NCBI RefSeq assembly: GCF_014650715.1
Contig: NZ_BMVM01000006.1
Coordinates: 248,001-312,000, forward strand
Length of the DNA: 64,000 nt
From: Streptomyces bluensis
GTDB lineage: Bacteria; Actinomycetota; Actinomycetes; Streptomycetales; Streptomycetaceae
Reading direction: 5' to 3'
Positions within the stretch are counted from its first letter, which is position 1; each line of letters begins with the position of its first letter. The notes under the pieces are model-generated. The model was given only the letters and a program-made list of their open reading frames with translations. It was not told the DNA's origin and did not search any database. Shown here one piece after another: positions 48,765 through 57,687 of the stretch. Made by a program: the position numbers and the translations under genes.

Positions 48765-50192
48765 ATGGCCCCAGGCGCCATGAGCCGTGGACATCGCTGG
48801 ACGAGATCTCTTTCCGATGCCCAGCCGGTCCCGTACTGGCTGGACGACCCCGGCAGGCCCCGCCCCGAGCCCGCGCTCACCGGCGCCGAGACATGCGATC
48901 TGCTGGTCGTCGGCGGCGGGTACAGCGGACTGTGGACCGCGCTCCTCGCGAAGGAGCGTGACCCGGGGCGGGACGTCGTCCTCGTCGAGGGCCGCGAGGC
49001 GGGCTGGGCCGCCTCCGGCCGCAACGGCGGTTTCTGCGCCGCCTCGCTCACCCACGGCCTGGCCAACGGTCTCGCCCGCTGGCCGGACGAGATCCACAAG
49101 CTCCAGGAGCTGGGCGCCCGCAACCTCGACGAGATCGAGGCGGCCCTCGCCCGCTACTCCCTGGACTGCGACTTCGAGCGCACCGGTGAGATCGACGTCG
49201 CCACCGAACCCCACCAGGCCGCAGAACTGCGCGCCTGGCACGCCGAGACGGAGCGCCACGGCTTGGCGGACGGCATCGAGTTCCTGGACACCGACGCCGT
49301 ACGGGAACAAGTCGACTCACCGACCTTCCTGGCCGGGCTCCACGACCGCCGGGGCGTGGCCCTGCTCCACCCGGCCAAGCTCGCCTGGGGCCTCAAACGG
49401 GCGTGCCTGGGCCTCGGCGTCCGGGTCTACGAGCACACTCCCGCGCTCACTCTGAAGCCGTACGGCGCCGGCATGGCCGTCCGCACCCCGTACGGCACGA
49501 TCCGCGCCCGCACCGTCGCCCTCGGCACGAACGTCTTCCCCAGCCTCGTCCGACGCGTCCGCGCGTACACCGTCCCCGTCTACGACTACGCGCTGATGAC
49601 CGAACCGCTCACGCCCGGCCGGCTCGCCTCCCTCGGCTGGAGGAACCGGCAGGGACTCGGCGACAGCGCCCACCAGTTCCACTACTTCCGGCTCACCGCC
49701 GACAACCGCGTCCTGTGGGGCGGTTACGACGCGATCTACCCGTACGGCGGCCGGGTACGTGCCGAGTACGACGACCGGCCGGAGACGTACGCCAAGCTCG
49801 CCGGGCACTTCTTCACCTGCTTCCCGCAGCTGGAGGGCGTCCGCTTCACCCACGCGTGGGGTGGCGCGATCGACACCTGCTCACGCTTCGCCGCGTTCTT
49901 CGGTACGGCCCACCAGGGCCGGGTGGCGTACGCGGCGGGCTACACGGGCCTGGGCGTGGGCGCGACCCGGTTCGGCGCGGAGGTGATGCTGGACCTGCTG
50001 GCGGGTGAGCGCACGGAGCGCACCGAGCTGGAGATGGTCCGCACGAAGCCCCTGCCCTTCCCGCCCGAGCCCTTCGCCTGGACCGGTATCGCCCTCACCA
50101 AGTGGTCGCTGGCCCGAGCGGACGCGCACGGCGGACGGCGCAATCTGTGGCTGAAGACGATGGACCGGCTGGGTCTGGGCTTCGACAGCTGA
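48765..50192 (+). CDS. FAD-dependent amine oxidoreductase (PuuB-like)
   Basis: 475-residue DAO-family flavoprotein. The dinucleotide fold is CDLLVVGGGYSGLWTALLAKERDPGRDVVLVE (GGGYSG at 50-55). GWAASGRNGGFCAASLTHG is the FAD-contacting segment characteristic of gamma-glutamylputrescine oxidases, and AYAAGYTGLGVGATRFGAEVMLDLL the C-terminal FAD site. It probably oxidises putrescine, a glutamylated polyamine or a similar primary amine to the aldehyde. ATG 48765 follows GGGAG by ten bases. It is the last gene of the pot cluster. Confidence 0.85.
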   Translation: MAPGAMSRGHRWTRSLSDAQPVPYWLDDPGRPRPEPALTGAETCDLLVVGGGYSGLWTALLAKERDPGRDVVLVEGREAGWAASGRNGGFCAASLTHGLANGLARWPDEIHKLQELGARNLDEIEAALARYSLDCDFERTGEIDVATEPHQAAELRAWHAETERHGLADGIEFLDTDAVREQVDSPTFLAGLHDRRGVALLHPAKLAWGLKRACLGLGVRVYEHTPALTLKPYGAGMAVRTPYGTIRARTVALGTNVFPSLVRRVRAYTVPVYDYALMTEPLTPGRLASLGWRNRQGLGDSAHQFHYFRLTADNRVLWGGYDAIYPYGGRVRAEYDDRPETYAKLAGHFFTCFPQLEGVRFTHAWGGAIDTCSRFAAFFGTAHQGRVAYAAGYTGLGVGATRFGAEVMLDLLAGERTERTELEMVRTKPLPFPPEPFAWTGIALTKWSLARADAHGGRRNLWLKTMDRLGLGFDS

Positions 50193-50237
50193 CGCGCACG
50201 GCGGGCGACGGGGCGTCAGGACGGGGAACGGTGGCCG

Positions 50238-51101
50238 TCAGGAGCTCGAAGACCCTCGACGGCCGCCCCGGCCGAGGTGCGGGCCCAGGTACAGCCGGAG
50301 AGACAGCAGCAGCACCGCGCACAGGCACCAACTGGCCACCACGTCCAGTGGCCAGTGGTAGCCGCTGCGGACCAGACCGAGGGCGACCCCGAGGTTCAGC
50401 GCGACGCAGACGGCGACGACCGCGCCGCGCGAGCTCCGGCCGCGCAGCCAGGGCCACAGCACCAGGACGGCGGCACCGTACGCGATGGCGGCGGTGGCCG
50501 TGTGGCCCGAGGGGTAGTAGCCGGTGCCGCCGCCCATGACCGGTGGGCCCGGCCGGTCGATCAGCTCCTTCAGGGGAACCACCAGCGCCGGTACGAGGGC
50601 CATCAGGACGCCCGCCGCCACGGAGGGCGTCCACCAGTGGTCTGTACCGGATCGGCGGGCGCGCACGGCGACGTACCCGAGCACGACGGCCAGGACGGGG
50701 ACGGCGACCGTGACGTTGCCGAGGTCGGCCAGGAAGACCGAGAAGCCGTCCCGGTGGACCAGCCGGCCGCTGAGGCGTTCGTCCGCGCGGGCGAGGGGGC
50801 CGTGGACGGCGACCTGCCAGGTGATCAGCGCGAAGAGGAGGGCCGGAAGGCCCAGGTGGAGAAAGGAGAGGAGGAAGAGGGAGGTCGGCGACCCCGGAAC
50901 AGGGGGGGGGGTTCCGAGGCCGCCGTCCGGACCGGTGTGCCGCACGCCCCGGGGGGTTTGGGGCGAGCGGCCATCCGATCGGTGAGGAGATCCGGAGCCG
51001 GAGGCTCCGAGTGTGTGCGCGAGGGCACGACCAGGGCGAAGCTGGGGAGGCCCCGACCCGGTGTCACCCACAGTCCCCTGTGGGCGGGGTGTATCTCTCA
51101 T
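50238..51101 (-). CDS. PAP2-family membrane phosphatase
   Basis: Integral membrane lipid phosphatase. The three PAP2 motifs are seen: KELIDRPGPP, YYPSGHTATAA and SGYHWPLDVVAS, with catalytic histidines in the last two. Six membrane segments begin at LFLLSFLHLGLPALLFALITW. As drawn it has 287 residues, with a ~70-residue proline-rich head that contains a run of ten C (minus strand) coding TPPP, around 50901-50910. The true start may lie after that run. It could act on phosphatidate or undecaprenyl pyrophosphate. Confidence 0.75.
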   Translation of the reverse strand: MRDTPRPQGTVGDTGSGPPQLRPGRALAHTLGASGSGSPHRSDGRSPQTPRGVRHTGPDGGLGTPPPVPGSPTSLFLLSFLHLGLPALLFALITWQVAVHGPLARADERLSGRLVHRDGFSVFLADLGNVTVAVPVLAVVLGYVAVRARRSGTDHWWTPSVAAGVLMALVPALVVPLKELIDRPGPPVMGGGTGYYPSGHTATAAIAYGAAVLVLWPWLRGRSSRGAVVAVCVALNLGVALGLVRSGYHWPLDVVASWCLCAVLLLSLRLYLGPHLGRGGRRGSSSS

Positions 51102-51207
51102 CTGGCTAAGAACCTACGACAGGAGAAACGGCTGCGACAGACGGAATCGGGTCCTCACGGCCACCTTGCACACGTTCTTCACTCCCTCTGCCTCTCGTCG
51201 TCGCGCA

Positions 51208-51285
51208 CCGGAATCCGGCCGGTATTCCGGTTGCGGGGAGCGTGGGACGTCAGGGGTGACATGGGGGTGGCCGGAAGGATTCCGG
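51208..51285. promoter_or_regulatory. Two CCGGAA...TTCCGG palindromes upstream of the PAP2 gene
   Basis: CCGGAAT (51208-51214) with ATTCCGG (51224-51230), and CCGGAAGGATTCCGG (51271-51285), share the same half-site. Both lie in the 261-bp gap between the gabT 3' end and the PAP2 start. They look like paired operators for one regulator. No family can be named. Confidence 0.4.
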
Positions 51286-51362
51286 ATAGTGGCCGGGGAG
51301 CCAACTGGGCACGCAGAGGACTCATACGTACCCAGGTGCGAATGCCCCGTACCGACCCGTAC

Positions 51363-52697
51363 TCAGATACGCGTGAACGCCTGCTCGATGATGTCGAGGC
51401 CCTCGCCCAGCAGGTCCTCGCCGATGACCAGCGGGGGCAGGAAGCGGAGCACGTTCCCGTAGGTGCCACAGGTCAGGACCAGCAGGCCCTCCTGGTGGCA
51501 GGCGCCGGCGAGCGCACTGGTCGCCTCCGGGTTCGGCTCCTTGGTGGTGCGGTCCTTGACCAGCTCGATCGCGATCATGGCGCCCCGGCCGCGGACGTCC
51601 CCGATGATCTCGAACTTCTCGGCCATGGCGGACAGGCGGGGCTTCATGGTCGCCTCGATCGCCTTCGCACGCGCGTTGAGGTCCAGCTCCTTCATGGTCT
51701 CGATCGCGCCCAGCGCGCCCGCGCAGGCGACGGGGTTGCCGCCGTAGGTGCCGCCGAGGCCGCCCGCGTGCGCGGCGTCCATGATCTCGGCGCGGCCGGT
51801 CACGGCGGCGAGCGGCAGACCGCCCGCGATGCCCTTCGCCGTGGTGATCAGGTCGGGGACGATGCCCTCGTCCTCGCACGCGAACCACTGGCCCGTACGG
51901 CAGAAGCCGGACTGGATCTCGTCCGCGACGAACACGATGCCGTGGTCGGTGGCGAACTCCCTGAGCGCCGGCAGGAAGCCCTTCGCCGGTTCGATGAAAC
52001 CGCCCTCGCCGAGCACCGGCTCGACGATGATCGCGGCCACGTTCTCCGGGCCGATCTGCTTGGTGATCTGGTCGATCGCCTGCGCGGCGGCCTCCGGGCC
52101 GGCGTTCTGGGGGCCGGTCGGCCAGCGGTAGCCGTACGCCATCGGCATGCGGTACACCTCGGGCGCGAACGGCCCGAAGCCCTGCTTGTACGGCATGTTC
52201 TTGGACGTCAGCGCCATGGTCAGGTTCGTCCGGCCGTGGTAGCCGTGGTCGAACACGACGACCGCCTGGCGCCTGGTGAAGGAGCGCGCGATCTTGACGG
52301 CGTTCTCGACGGCCTCGGCGCCGCTGTTGAACAGGGCCGACTTCTTGGCGTGGTCGCCCGGAGTGAGCTCGGCCAGCGCCTCGGCGACGGCGACGTACCC
52401 CTCGTACGGCGTGATCATGAAACAGGTGTGGGTGAAGTCCTGGAGCTGGGCCGAGGCCCGGCGCACGACGGCCTCGGCGGAGTTGCCGACGCTCGTCACC
52501 GCGATTCCGGAGCCGAAGTCGATGAGCCGGTTGCCGTCGACGTCCTCGATGATGCCGCCGCCCGCCCGCGCCGTGAACACGGGCAGTACGGAGCCCACGC
52601 CCTGGGCGACCGCGGCGGTGCGACGGGCCTGCAACTCCTGCGACTTCGGGCCGGGGATGGCGGTGACGACGCGGCGCTCCTGCGGAACTGCGGTCAT
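51363..52697 (-). CDS. gabT: 4-aminobutyrate aminotransferase
   Basis: 444-residue class III transaminase that moves the amino group of GABA to 2-oxoglutarate, giving succinate semialdehyde. K288 (LITTAKGIAGGLPL) binds PLP, D259 (VFVADEIQSGFCRTG) contacts its ring nitrogen, and NSGAEAVENAVKIAR and YHGRTNLTMALT are GabT-specific. ATG 52697 follows the pattern MTAVPQERRVVTAIPGPKS seen in actinomycete GabT. It follows logically after the polyamine importer and oxidase. A PucR regulator gene 3.3 kb away is the probable controller. Confidence 0.93.
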   Translation of the reverse strand: MTAVPQERRVVTAIPGPKSQELQARRTAAVAQGVGSVLPVFTARAGGGIIEDVDGNRLIDFGSGIAVTSVGNSAEAVVRRASAQLQDFTHTCFMITPYEGYVAVAEALAELTPGDHAKKSALFNSGAEAVENAVKIARSFTRRQAVVVFDHGYHGRTNLTMALTSKNMPYKQGFGPFAPEVYRMPMAYGYRWPTGPQNAGPEAAAQAIDQITKQIGPENVAAIIVEPVLGEGGFIEPAKGFLPALREFATDHGIVFVADEIQSGFCRTGQWFACEDEGIVPDLITTAKGIAGGLPLAAVTGRAEIMDAAHAGGLGGTYGGNPVACAGALGAIETMKELDLNARAKAIEATMKPRLSAMAEKFEIIGDVRGRGAMIAIELVKDRTTKEPNPEATSALAGACHQEGLLVLTCGTYGNVLRFLPPLVIGEDLLGEGLDIIEQAFTRI

Positions 52698-52903
52698 GAG
52701 GGGCTCCCTGATGATCTTGCGTACGGGTGTGTCGGCGGTCCGCTCCGACGCGGGGCGTTTCCGGACGCTTGCCTTCTTTTCTCGCAGGCTAGGGCGGGGG
52801 AGGAGGCGTGGGCATGCTCCATGTGGGCGTTGTCGGGGCCTTCGGTTGTCCGCGATGGACTAAGCCGTGTACGCGCAGACCACCGCTGTACACCCCGTGC
52901 GGA
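52698..52903. other. gabT upstream region, no gene
   Basis: 206 bp that must hold the gabT promoter (minus strand). An inverted repeat GTGTAC (52867-52872) with GTACAC (52888-52893) is present. I see no convincing -10/-35 pair and no coding potential. Confidence 0.4.
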
Positions 52904-53137
52904 TCAGGCGGGCGCGTCGAACCGCGGGCGTCCGTTCAGCAGGGTGCTCAGGTCCGTGCCGGGGGTGAGCTCCGCCGGGTCCGCGCCACGCTGGAACAGG
53001 ACGGCTCCGGCCGCGATCCCGTCGAGCGTCAGCCGGTCCGCGTCCCTGCGCAGCCAGGTGCCCTCGCGCAGCCCCACCACGGGTACGTCGTTCTCCTCCA
53101 GGAACTGCTCCAGCCGCTCGGCACGGGTCTCGCCCAT
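52904..53137 (-). pseudogene. C-terminal remnant resembling an S51-type peptidase/glutamine-amidotransferase-like protein
   Basis: A 77-codon frame from ATG 53137 reads ETRAERLEQFLEENDVPVVG and then LREGTWLRRDADRLTLDG. It looks like a genuine C-terminus, and I read it as the end of a type 1 glutamine amidotransferase-like (dipeptidase E) protein. No nucleophile or N-terminal domain precedes it; the upstream sequence switches to a fragment of another gene on the opposite strand. It is therefore probably a decayed or deletion-truncated gene. Family assignment is tentative. Confidence 0.5.
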
Positions 53138-53158
53138 GTGGCCTAGGGGCCCGGGGCG

Positions 53159-53332
53159 GTGCTGGAGGCCGGGGCCGGACTGGGCGAGGCCGGCGCGGAC
53201 ACCCTGCTGCCGGCCTGCACCGGTCTGCACACCATCGGGGCGCGCCTGCTGCTGGAGGACCGGCTGGGGGTGCCGGTCGTGGACCCGGTGCTCGCAGCGG
53301 GGCTGATGGCCTCGTACGCGCGTCGCCGCTGA
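53159..53332 (+). pseudogene. C-terminal remnant of an Asp/Glu/hydantoin racemase
   Basis: A 57-codon frame reads GEAGADTLLPACTGLHTIGA then LGVPVVDPVLAAGLMASYARR and a stop. The C-TGL and PVVDPV elements match the second catalytic cysteine region and C-terminus of Asp/Glu/hydantoin racemases. An in-frame TAG lies at 53144-53146 just upstream, and the N-terminal cysteine half is absent. It abuts a truncated gene on the opposite strand, so the junction near 53140-53158 probably marks a deletion or rearrangement. Confidence 0.6.
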
Positions 53333-53460
53333 CCACGGGGGACGACCCAAACCTGAGCATGGATGCGCACCCCGGCCGTGTAAACGGTGAACTCCCCAGG
53401 CGGGGGCGTTAGATTGACTCGCTGATGGTGGACGCGGCGGCTGGTCAGGGGGCAAGGGCG

Positions 53461-55872
53461 ATGAACAGCGACGGGACGCAGGACGCCCGGGGTACACATG
53501 CGAACCCGGTGCCGCGTCCGGCGGGGCCTCCGGATGTGCCCCCGATGCCGCCGAGGCCCAGCCGGCCGCCAGGGATGCCGCCCGCGCCGGAGCAGGCTCC
53601 GCCGTCCTCGTCGCCCACCGCCGACTGGCTCGACACGGCACGACCGGCCGCTCGGCCCGGTATCTGGCGGTTCGGCTACCGCCCCCCGAAGGCGGCGCAG
53701 GGACCGGAGCGGCTGGCTCCGGTGACCCTCGTCGGCATGCTGATCCCGTTCCTCGTGGGGCTGTTGGTGTGGTCCCTTTGGCTACGCGGTGCCCTCCCGT
53801 ACCAGAGCCTCGTCCTGCGGCTGGTCACGCCGGACGACTGGTGGCAGAGCGCCTCGACGTGGCCCCAGACCTTTGCGGACCGAGTGGTGCAGAAGCCCGG
53901 GCTGCACGCCCTGGTGGTCTACGAGGGTGCCTTCTTCGCCGTCCTCGCCTACGCCGTGGGCCGACTGGGCGGCTGGCCCGCCATCGTCCGCCACGTCATC
54001 GGCCGTAAGCCCCAGCCCCGACGTGCCCTGCTCTCCGCCCTGTGCGCGCTCGTCGTGCTCAGCCTCGTCTTCCCTGACGCCTTCCCGATCGTCGGCTGGG
54101 ATCCGCTGCCGATCGTCGGCCCGTTGGACTCCCTGCTCGTGCTGATCTTCGACAGCTACGACCTGCCCGCTCTCCTCGTGCGCACGCTCCACGCGGCCGT
54201 CGCGATCCTGGTCGTCCTGCCCTTTGCCCGCGTCGGCGGCTGGTGGCCGTACGCGAAGGAACAACTCGGCGCCCGCCGCGCCCGTGCGACCCCCACCACC
54301 CCGAAGGCCGTGCCACGCCCCCGTGCCCAGTGGCCCGAACTGCGGGACGCCGGCCAGCAGGAGGCGGCGGAGCTGCTGACCGCCGAGGTCGCGGCCGGTC
54401 GTATGAACGACGTCGACTGTGCGCGCGTCACACACGCGTGGGCCACGGCCCGGCGCGAGGGCCGGCAGGCGGCCTTCCGGGACACGGTCCTGCGTCAGGC
54501 AGGCGCCGCCTGGACGCACCCCTCCGGTGCCCGCGACCTGCCTCGCCGTACGGCCCGGCACGACCTGCTCACGGGCCAGGTGCGCATCGGCCGCTGGGTG
54601 GCCGCGGAGCGTGCGCCGCTCCCCTTCCATGAAGCGGGCGCCGCCCTCGGTCCGGACGTGCTCGGCACCTCGCTGCTCGCGGTCGGCCCGTCCGGCTCGG
54701 GCAAGACCCGAACCCTGACCGAGCCGGTGACCGAGGCGCTGACCCTCCAGGCGCTCACCGGGCGGTGTGCGGTCGTCGCGGTGTCGGCCGCCGGGAGCCC
54801 GCTCGGTTCCGACTCCGCGTTCGACGTCATCGTACGGATCGGGGATCCCGCATCGGTCCACGACCTGGACCCGTACGCGGAGTCCGACGATCCCGACGAG
54901 GCGGCCGCGATCCTCGCGGAGGCGCTGGTCGGCGATCTCCACGGGGAGGGCGGGCAGAGCGCCGTCACCGCGCTCGCCCAGCTGCTCGGCCCCTACCGGG
55001 CCGTGCACGGACGCTTCCCCACCCTGCCGGAGCTGCGTGAACTCCTGGAGGGCGAGCCGGACGCGCTGTCCGCGCTGCGGGACGCACTCGCCGGGGACGA
55101 GGCCATGCGCCGTGAACTGGACGCGCGCATCCGGCAGACGGGCGCGCCGGGCGACCCGGGCCGCGCCCTCGCCGACCGGCTGGCGCTGCTGAACCGGCCG
55201 GTGTTCGCGGAGTTCTTCGGCGGCGGCAGCTCCCACCGCGCCTTCTCCCTGCGCGCCCTCGCCCACCACCCCCTCCGCGTCCGCGTCGACCTCCCCGAGC
55301 GGGGCCACGAGGAGGCCGCCCTGCTGATCACCCGGCTGGTGCTCGCGCAGTTCCTCGCGGTCGTCAGGGAAAGCGGGCGCGGCCACTTCGTCTGCCTGGT
55401 CCTGGACGACGCGACCGGGACGGTGACGCCCGAGTCGGTGCGCCGTATCCAGCGGCTGCGGTCGCAGAACGCGGGCGTGGTGCTGGCCCTGCGGAACATC
55501 GGGGACGTTCCCGAGGCGCTGCACGGCCCGCTCTACGGTGCCGTCGGCTGCCGTATGGCGTTCTCCGGCGTCACCACCTGGGACGGCAGCCGGTTCGCGC
55601 AGGCCTGGGGCACCGAGTGGGTGGAGACGACGGAGGTCGCCAAACACACGGTCTTCGCCGACCAGCCCATGACCCGGGCCCTCCACGCCCTGCGCAAGCT
55701 GGTGACGGGCAAGGCGGTGACCACGGACGCGGTGACCGTGCGACAGGTCGAGCGGGAGCGGTGGTCGGCGTCGCAACTGGCCCACGAGGTGCCACCGGGG
55801 CACGCGGTGCTGTCACTGACGAGCGTGGACGGCGAGCACGCGCCGCCGCTGCTGGTGGATCTGCGGAGCTGA
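53461..55872 (+). CDS. TraD/TraG-like membrane-anchored ATPase
   Basis: 803-residue protein. A proline-rich head (about 60 residues) precedes membrane segments (LVGMLIPFLVGLLVWSLWLRG, LHALVVYEGAFFAVLAYAVG, LLSALCALVVLSLVF, LPALLVRTLHAAVAILVVLPF). A cytoplasmic RecA-like ATPase follows, with P-loop GPSGSGKTRTLTEP (409 onward) and Walker B-like GHFVCLVLDDATG. This layout resembles type IV coupling proteins or FtsK-like pumps, yet no conjugation, relaxase or integrase gene is nearby. ATG 53461 is preferred; GTG/ATG 53425 adds 12 residues. Function unknown; probably chromosomal and conserved. Confidence 0.7.
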   Translation: MNSDGTQDARGTHANPVPRPAGPPDVPPMPPRPSRPPGMPPAPEQAPPSSSPTADWLDTARPAARPGIWRFGYRPPKAAQGPERLAPVTLVGMLIPFLVGLLVWSLWLRGALPYQSLVLRLVTPDDWWQSASTWPQTFADRVVQKPGLHALVVYEGAFFAVLAYAVGRLGGWPAIVRHVIGRKPQPRRALLSALCALVVLSLVFPDAFPIVGWDPLPIVGPLDSLLVLIFDSYDLPALLVRTLHAAVAILVVLPFARVGGWWPYAKEQLGARRARATPTTPKAVPRPRAQWPELRDAGQQEAAELLTAEVAAGRMNDVDCARVTHAWATARREGRQAAFRDTVLRQAGAAWTHPSGARDLPRRTARHDLLTGQVRIGRWVAAERAPLPFHEAGAALGPDVLGTSLLAVGPSGSGKTRTLTEPVTEALTLQALTGRCAVVAVSAAGSPLGSDSAFDVIVRIGDPASVHDLDPYAESDDPDEAAAILAEALVGDLHGEGGQSAVTALAQLLGPYRAVHGRFPTLPELRELLEGEPDALSALRDALAGDEAMRRELDARIRQTGAPGDPGRALADRLALLNRPVFAEFFGGGSSHRAFSLRALAHHPLRVRVDLPERGHEEAALLITRLVLAQFLAVVRESGRGHFVCLVLDDATGTVTPESVRRIQRLRSQNAGVVLALRNIGDVPEALHGPLYGAVGCRMAFSGVTTWDGSRFAQAWGTEWVETTEVAKHTVFADQPMTRALHALRKLVTGKAVTTDAVTVRQVERERWSASQLAHEVPPGHAVLSLTSVDGEHAPPLLVDLRS

Positions 55873-55953
55873 CCGGTACGGAGGCATCGTACGTCCGTAC
55901 GTCCGTACGGTCCGGCCGAATCGGCATAGGGTGTTCATACAGTGCGGACAAAA

Positions 55954-55972
55954 GATCACTCTGTTTGTGATC
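55954..55972. promoter_or_regulatory. Palindromic operator upstream of pucR-type gene
   Basis: GATCAC (55954-55959) and GTGATC (55967-55972) with a 7-bp spacer, extended by AAx/xTT on both sides, form an AT-rich 25-bp symmetrical site. It lies 54 bp upstream of the PucR start, suggesting autoregulation. Confidence 0.55.
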
Positions 55973-56025
55973 ATTGCAGGACCTGTCCGTGTCCGACGCA
56001 GATTCTGTGAACACCTGAAGGCCTC

Positions 56026-57687
56026 ATGCCCCCGACGCTCGCCTCGCTCGTCCACCACTCCGCGCTCAAACTGACCGTGCGCGCCGGCGCGGACCGCCTG
56101 GATGTGCCCGTCCGCTGGGCGCACGCGAGCGAACTCGCCGACCCCGTGCCGTACATGGAGGGCGGGGAACTGCTGCTGATCACCGCGCTCAAGCTGGACG
56201 CGGAGGATCCCGAGGCGATGCGGCGGTATGTGAAGCGCCTGGTGGAGGCCGGGGTCGTCGGACTCGGGTTCGCCGTCGGCGTGAACTACGAGGACGTGCC
56301 CGAGGCGCTCGTCGACGCGGCCGAGGACGAGGGGCTGCCGCTGCTGGAGGTGCCGCGGCGCACGCCGTTCCTCGCCATCAGCAAGGCGGTATCCGCCGCC
56401 ATAGCCGCCGACCAGTACCGGGCCGTGAGCGAGGGGTTCGCGGCACAGCGCGAGCTCACCAAGCAGGCGCTGAACGACGCGCCCGAGGGCCTGCTCGCCG
56501 CGCTCGCCACGCAGCTCGACGGGTGGGCCGCGCTGTACGACGCCTCGGGCGCCGTGGTGGCGACCGCGCCCGAGTGGGCCGGGCGGCGGGCCGCCCGGCT
56601 CACCGCGGACGTCGAGCGGTTGCGGGAGCGGCCCGCGCCCGCGAGCGCTGTGGTCGGGGACGCGGACGGTGACGGCGGAGGCGACCGTGTCGAGCTGCAC
56701 TCCCTCGGGACCGGACGGGGGCCCCGGGCCGCGCTCGCCGTGGGGACCGCCGCGGCGCTGGGCACCGCCGAGCGGTACGCCGTGCACTCGGCCATAGCGT
56801 TGCTGACACTGACGACGGAACGGTCGCGGTCGTTGCACGCGGCCGAGCAGCGGATCGGGGCGGCGGTGCTGCGCATGCTGCTCGCCGGGGAGCCGGACCA
56901 TGCGCGGGCCGTGGCCGGGGGTCTGTACGGGGAACTGCTGGACGCCCCGTTCCGGATGATCTTGGCGGAGTCGTCCTCGGCGTCGAAGCCCTTCGGGGCG
57001 GACGCGACCCTGGTGACCGGGAAGCCTCTGCCGGCCGACGCCGACGGTGACCCGCTCGGGCAGCTGGTCGAGGTGGTGGAGGGGGCGGCCGCGCGGACGG
57101 GGGAGTCCGTGCTGGTCGTGCCGGACGGGGAGCGGCTGGTCGTGCTGGCCGGGGACGGGGGTGCGGCGGTCGCCGCGTGCCAGGAGTTCGCACTGGGGCT
57201 GGAGGCGGCGCGGGCCGCCACCGCGGTGCGCGACGCGGGTGCGGTGGGCGAGGAGGACGAGCTGGCCGTCGGACTGTCGGCACCTGCCGGGCCGATCGCC
57301 GCGGCGGCCGCGTACAAGCAGGCCGAGCAGGCGTTGTCGGTGGCCCGGCGGCGGGGCCGGGCGTTCGTGGAGCACGAGGAACTGGCGGCCGGGTCCGTGG
57401 TGCCGCTGCTGGCCGATGACGCGGTACGGGCGTTCGCGGACGGGCTGCTGCGGGCGCTGCGCGAGCACGACGCGACCGGGCGGGGGGATCTCGTGGCGTC
57501 CCTGCGGGCCTGGTTGTCGAAGCACGGGCAGTGGGACGCGGCCGCGGCGGATCTCGGGGTGCACCGGCATACGCTGCGGTACCGGATGCGGCGGGTCGAG
57601 GAGATCCTGGGCCGGTCGTTGGACGACCCGGACGTGCGCATGGAACTGTGGCTGGCCCTGAAGGTGACGGCGGCGGTGGGGGAGTAG
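56026..57687 (+). CDS. PucR family transcriptional regulator
   Basis: 553-residue regulator. The N-terminal PucR domain (MPPTLASLVHHSALKLTVRAGADRLDVPVRWAHASELADPVPYMEGGELLLIT) is a ligand sensor. A GGDEF-like regulatory middle follows, and the C-terminus carries the PucR-type HTH: WDAAAADLGVHRHTLRYRMRRVEEILGRSLDDPDVRMELWLALK (about 500-545). PucR proteins control purine, GABA or polyamine use. With gabT on one side and an aldehyde dehydrogenase on the other, GABA/polyamine control is the best guess. ATG 56026. Confidence 0.88.
   Translation: MPPTLASLVHHSALKLTVRAGADRLDVPVRWAHASELADPVPYMEGGELLLITALKLDAEDPEAMRRYVKRLVEAGVVGLGFAVGVNYEDVPEALVDAAEDEGLPLLEVPRRTPFLAISKAVSAAIAADQYRAVSEGFAAQRELTKQALNDAPEGLLAALATQLDGWAALYDASGAVVATAPEWAGRRAARLTADVERLRERPAPASAVVGDADGDGGGDRVELHSLGTGRGPRAALAVGTAAALGTAERYAVHSAIALLTLTTERSRSLHAAEQRIGAAVLRMLLAGEPDHARAVAGGLYGELLDAPFRMILAESSSASKPFGADATLVTGKPLPADADGDPLGQLVEVVEGAAARTGESVLVVPDGERLVVLAGDGGAAVAACQEFALGLEAARAATAVRDAGAVGEEDELAVGLSAPAGPIAAAAAYKQAEQALSVARRRGRAFVEHEELAAGSVVPLLADDAVRAFADGLLRALREHDATGRGDLVASLRAWLSKHGQWDAAAADLGVHRHTLRYRMRRVEEILGRSLDDPDVRMELWLALKVTAAVGE

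Noticed and set aside
50277..53306. 1009-codon plus-strand frame across PAP2 and gabT
   Set aside because: Shadow frame opposite two clear minus-strand genes; no recognisable domain.
53461..55872. TraD-like gene as evidence of an integrated conjugative element
   Set aside because: No integrase, relaxase, attachment repeats or tRNA gene were found around it.
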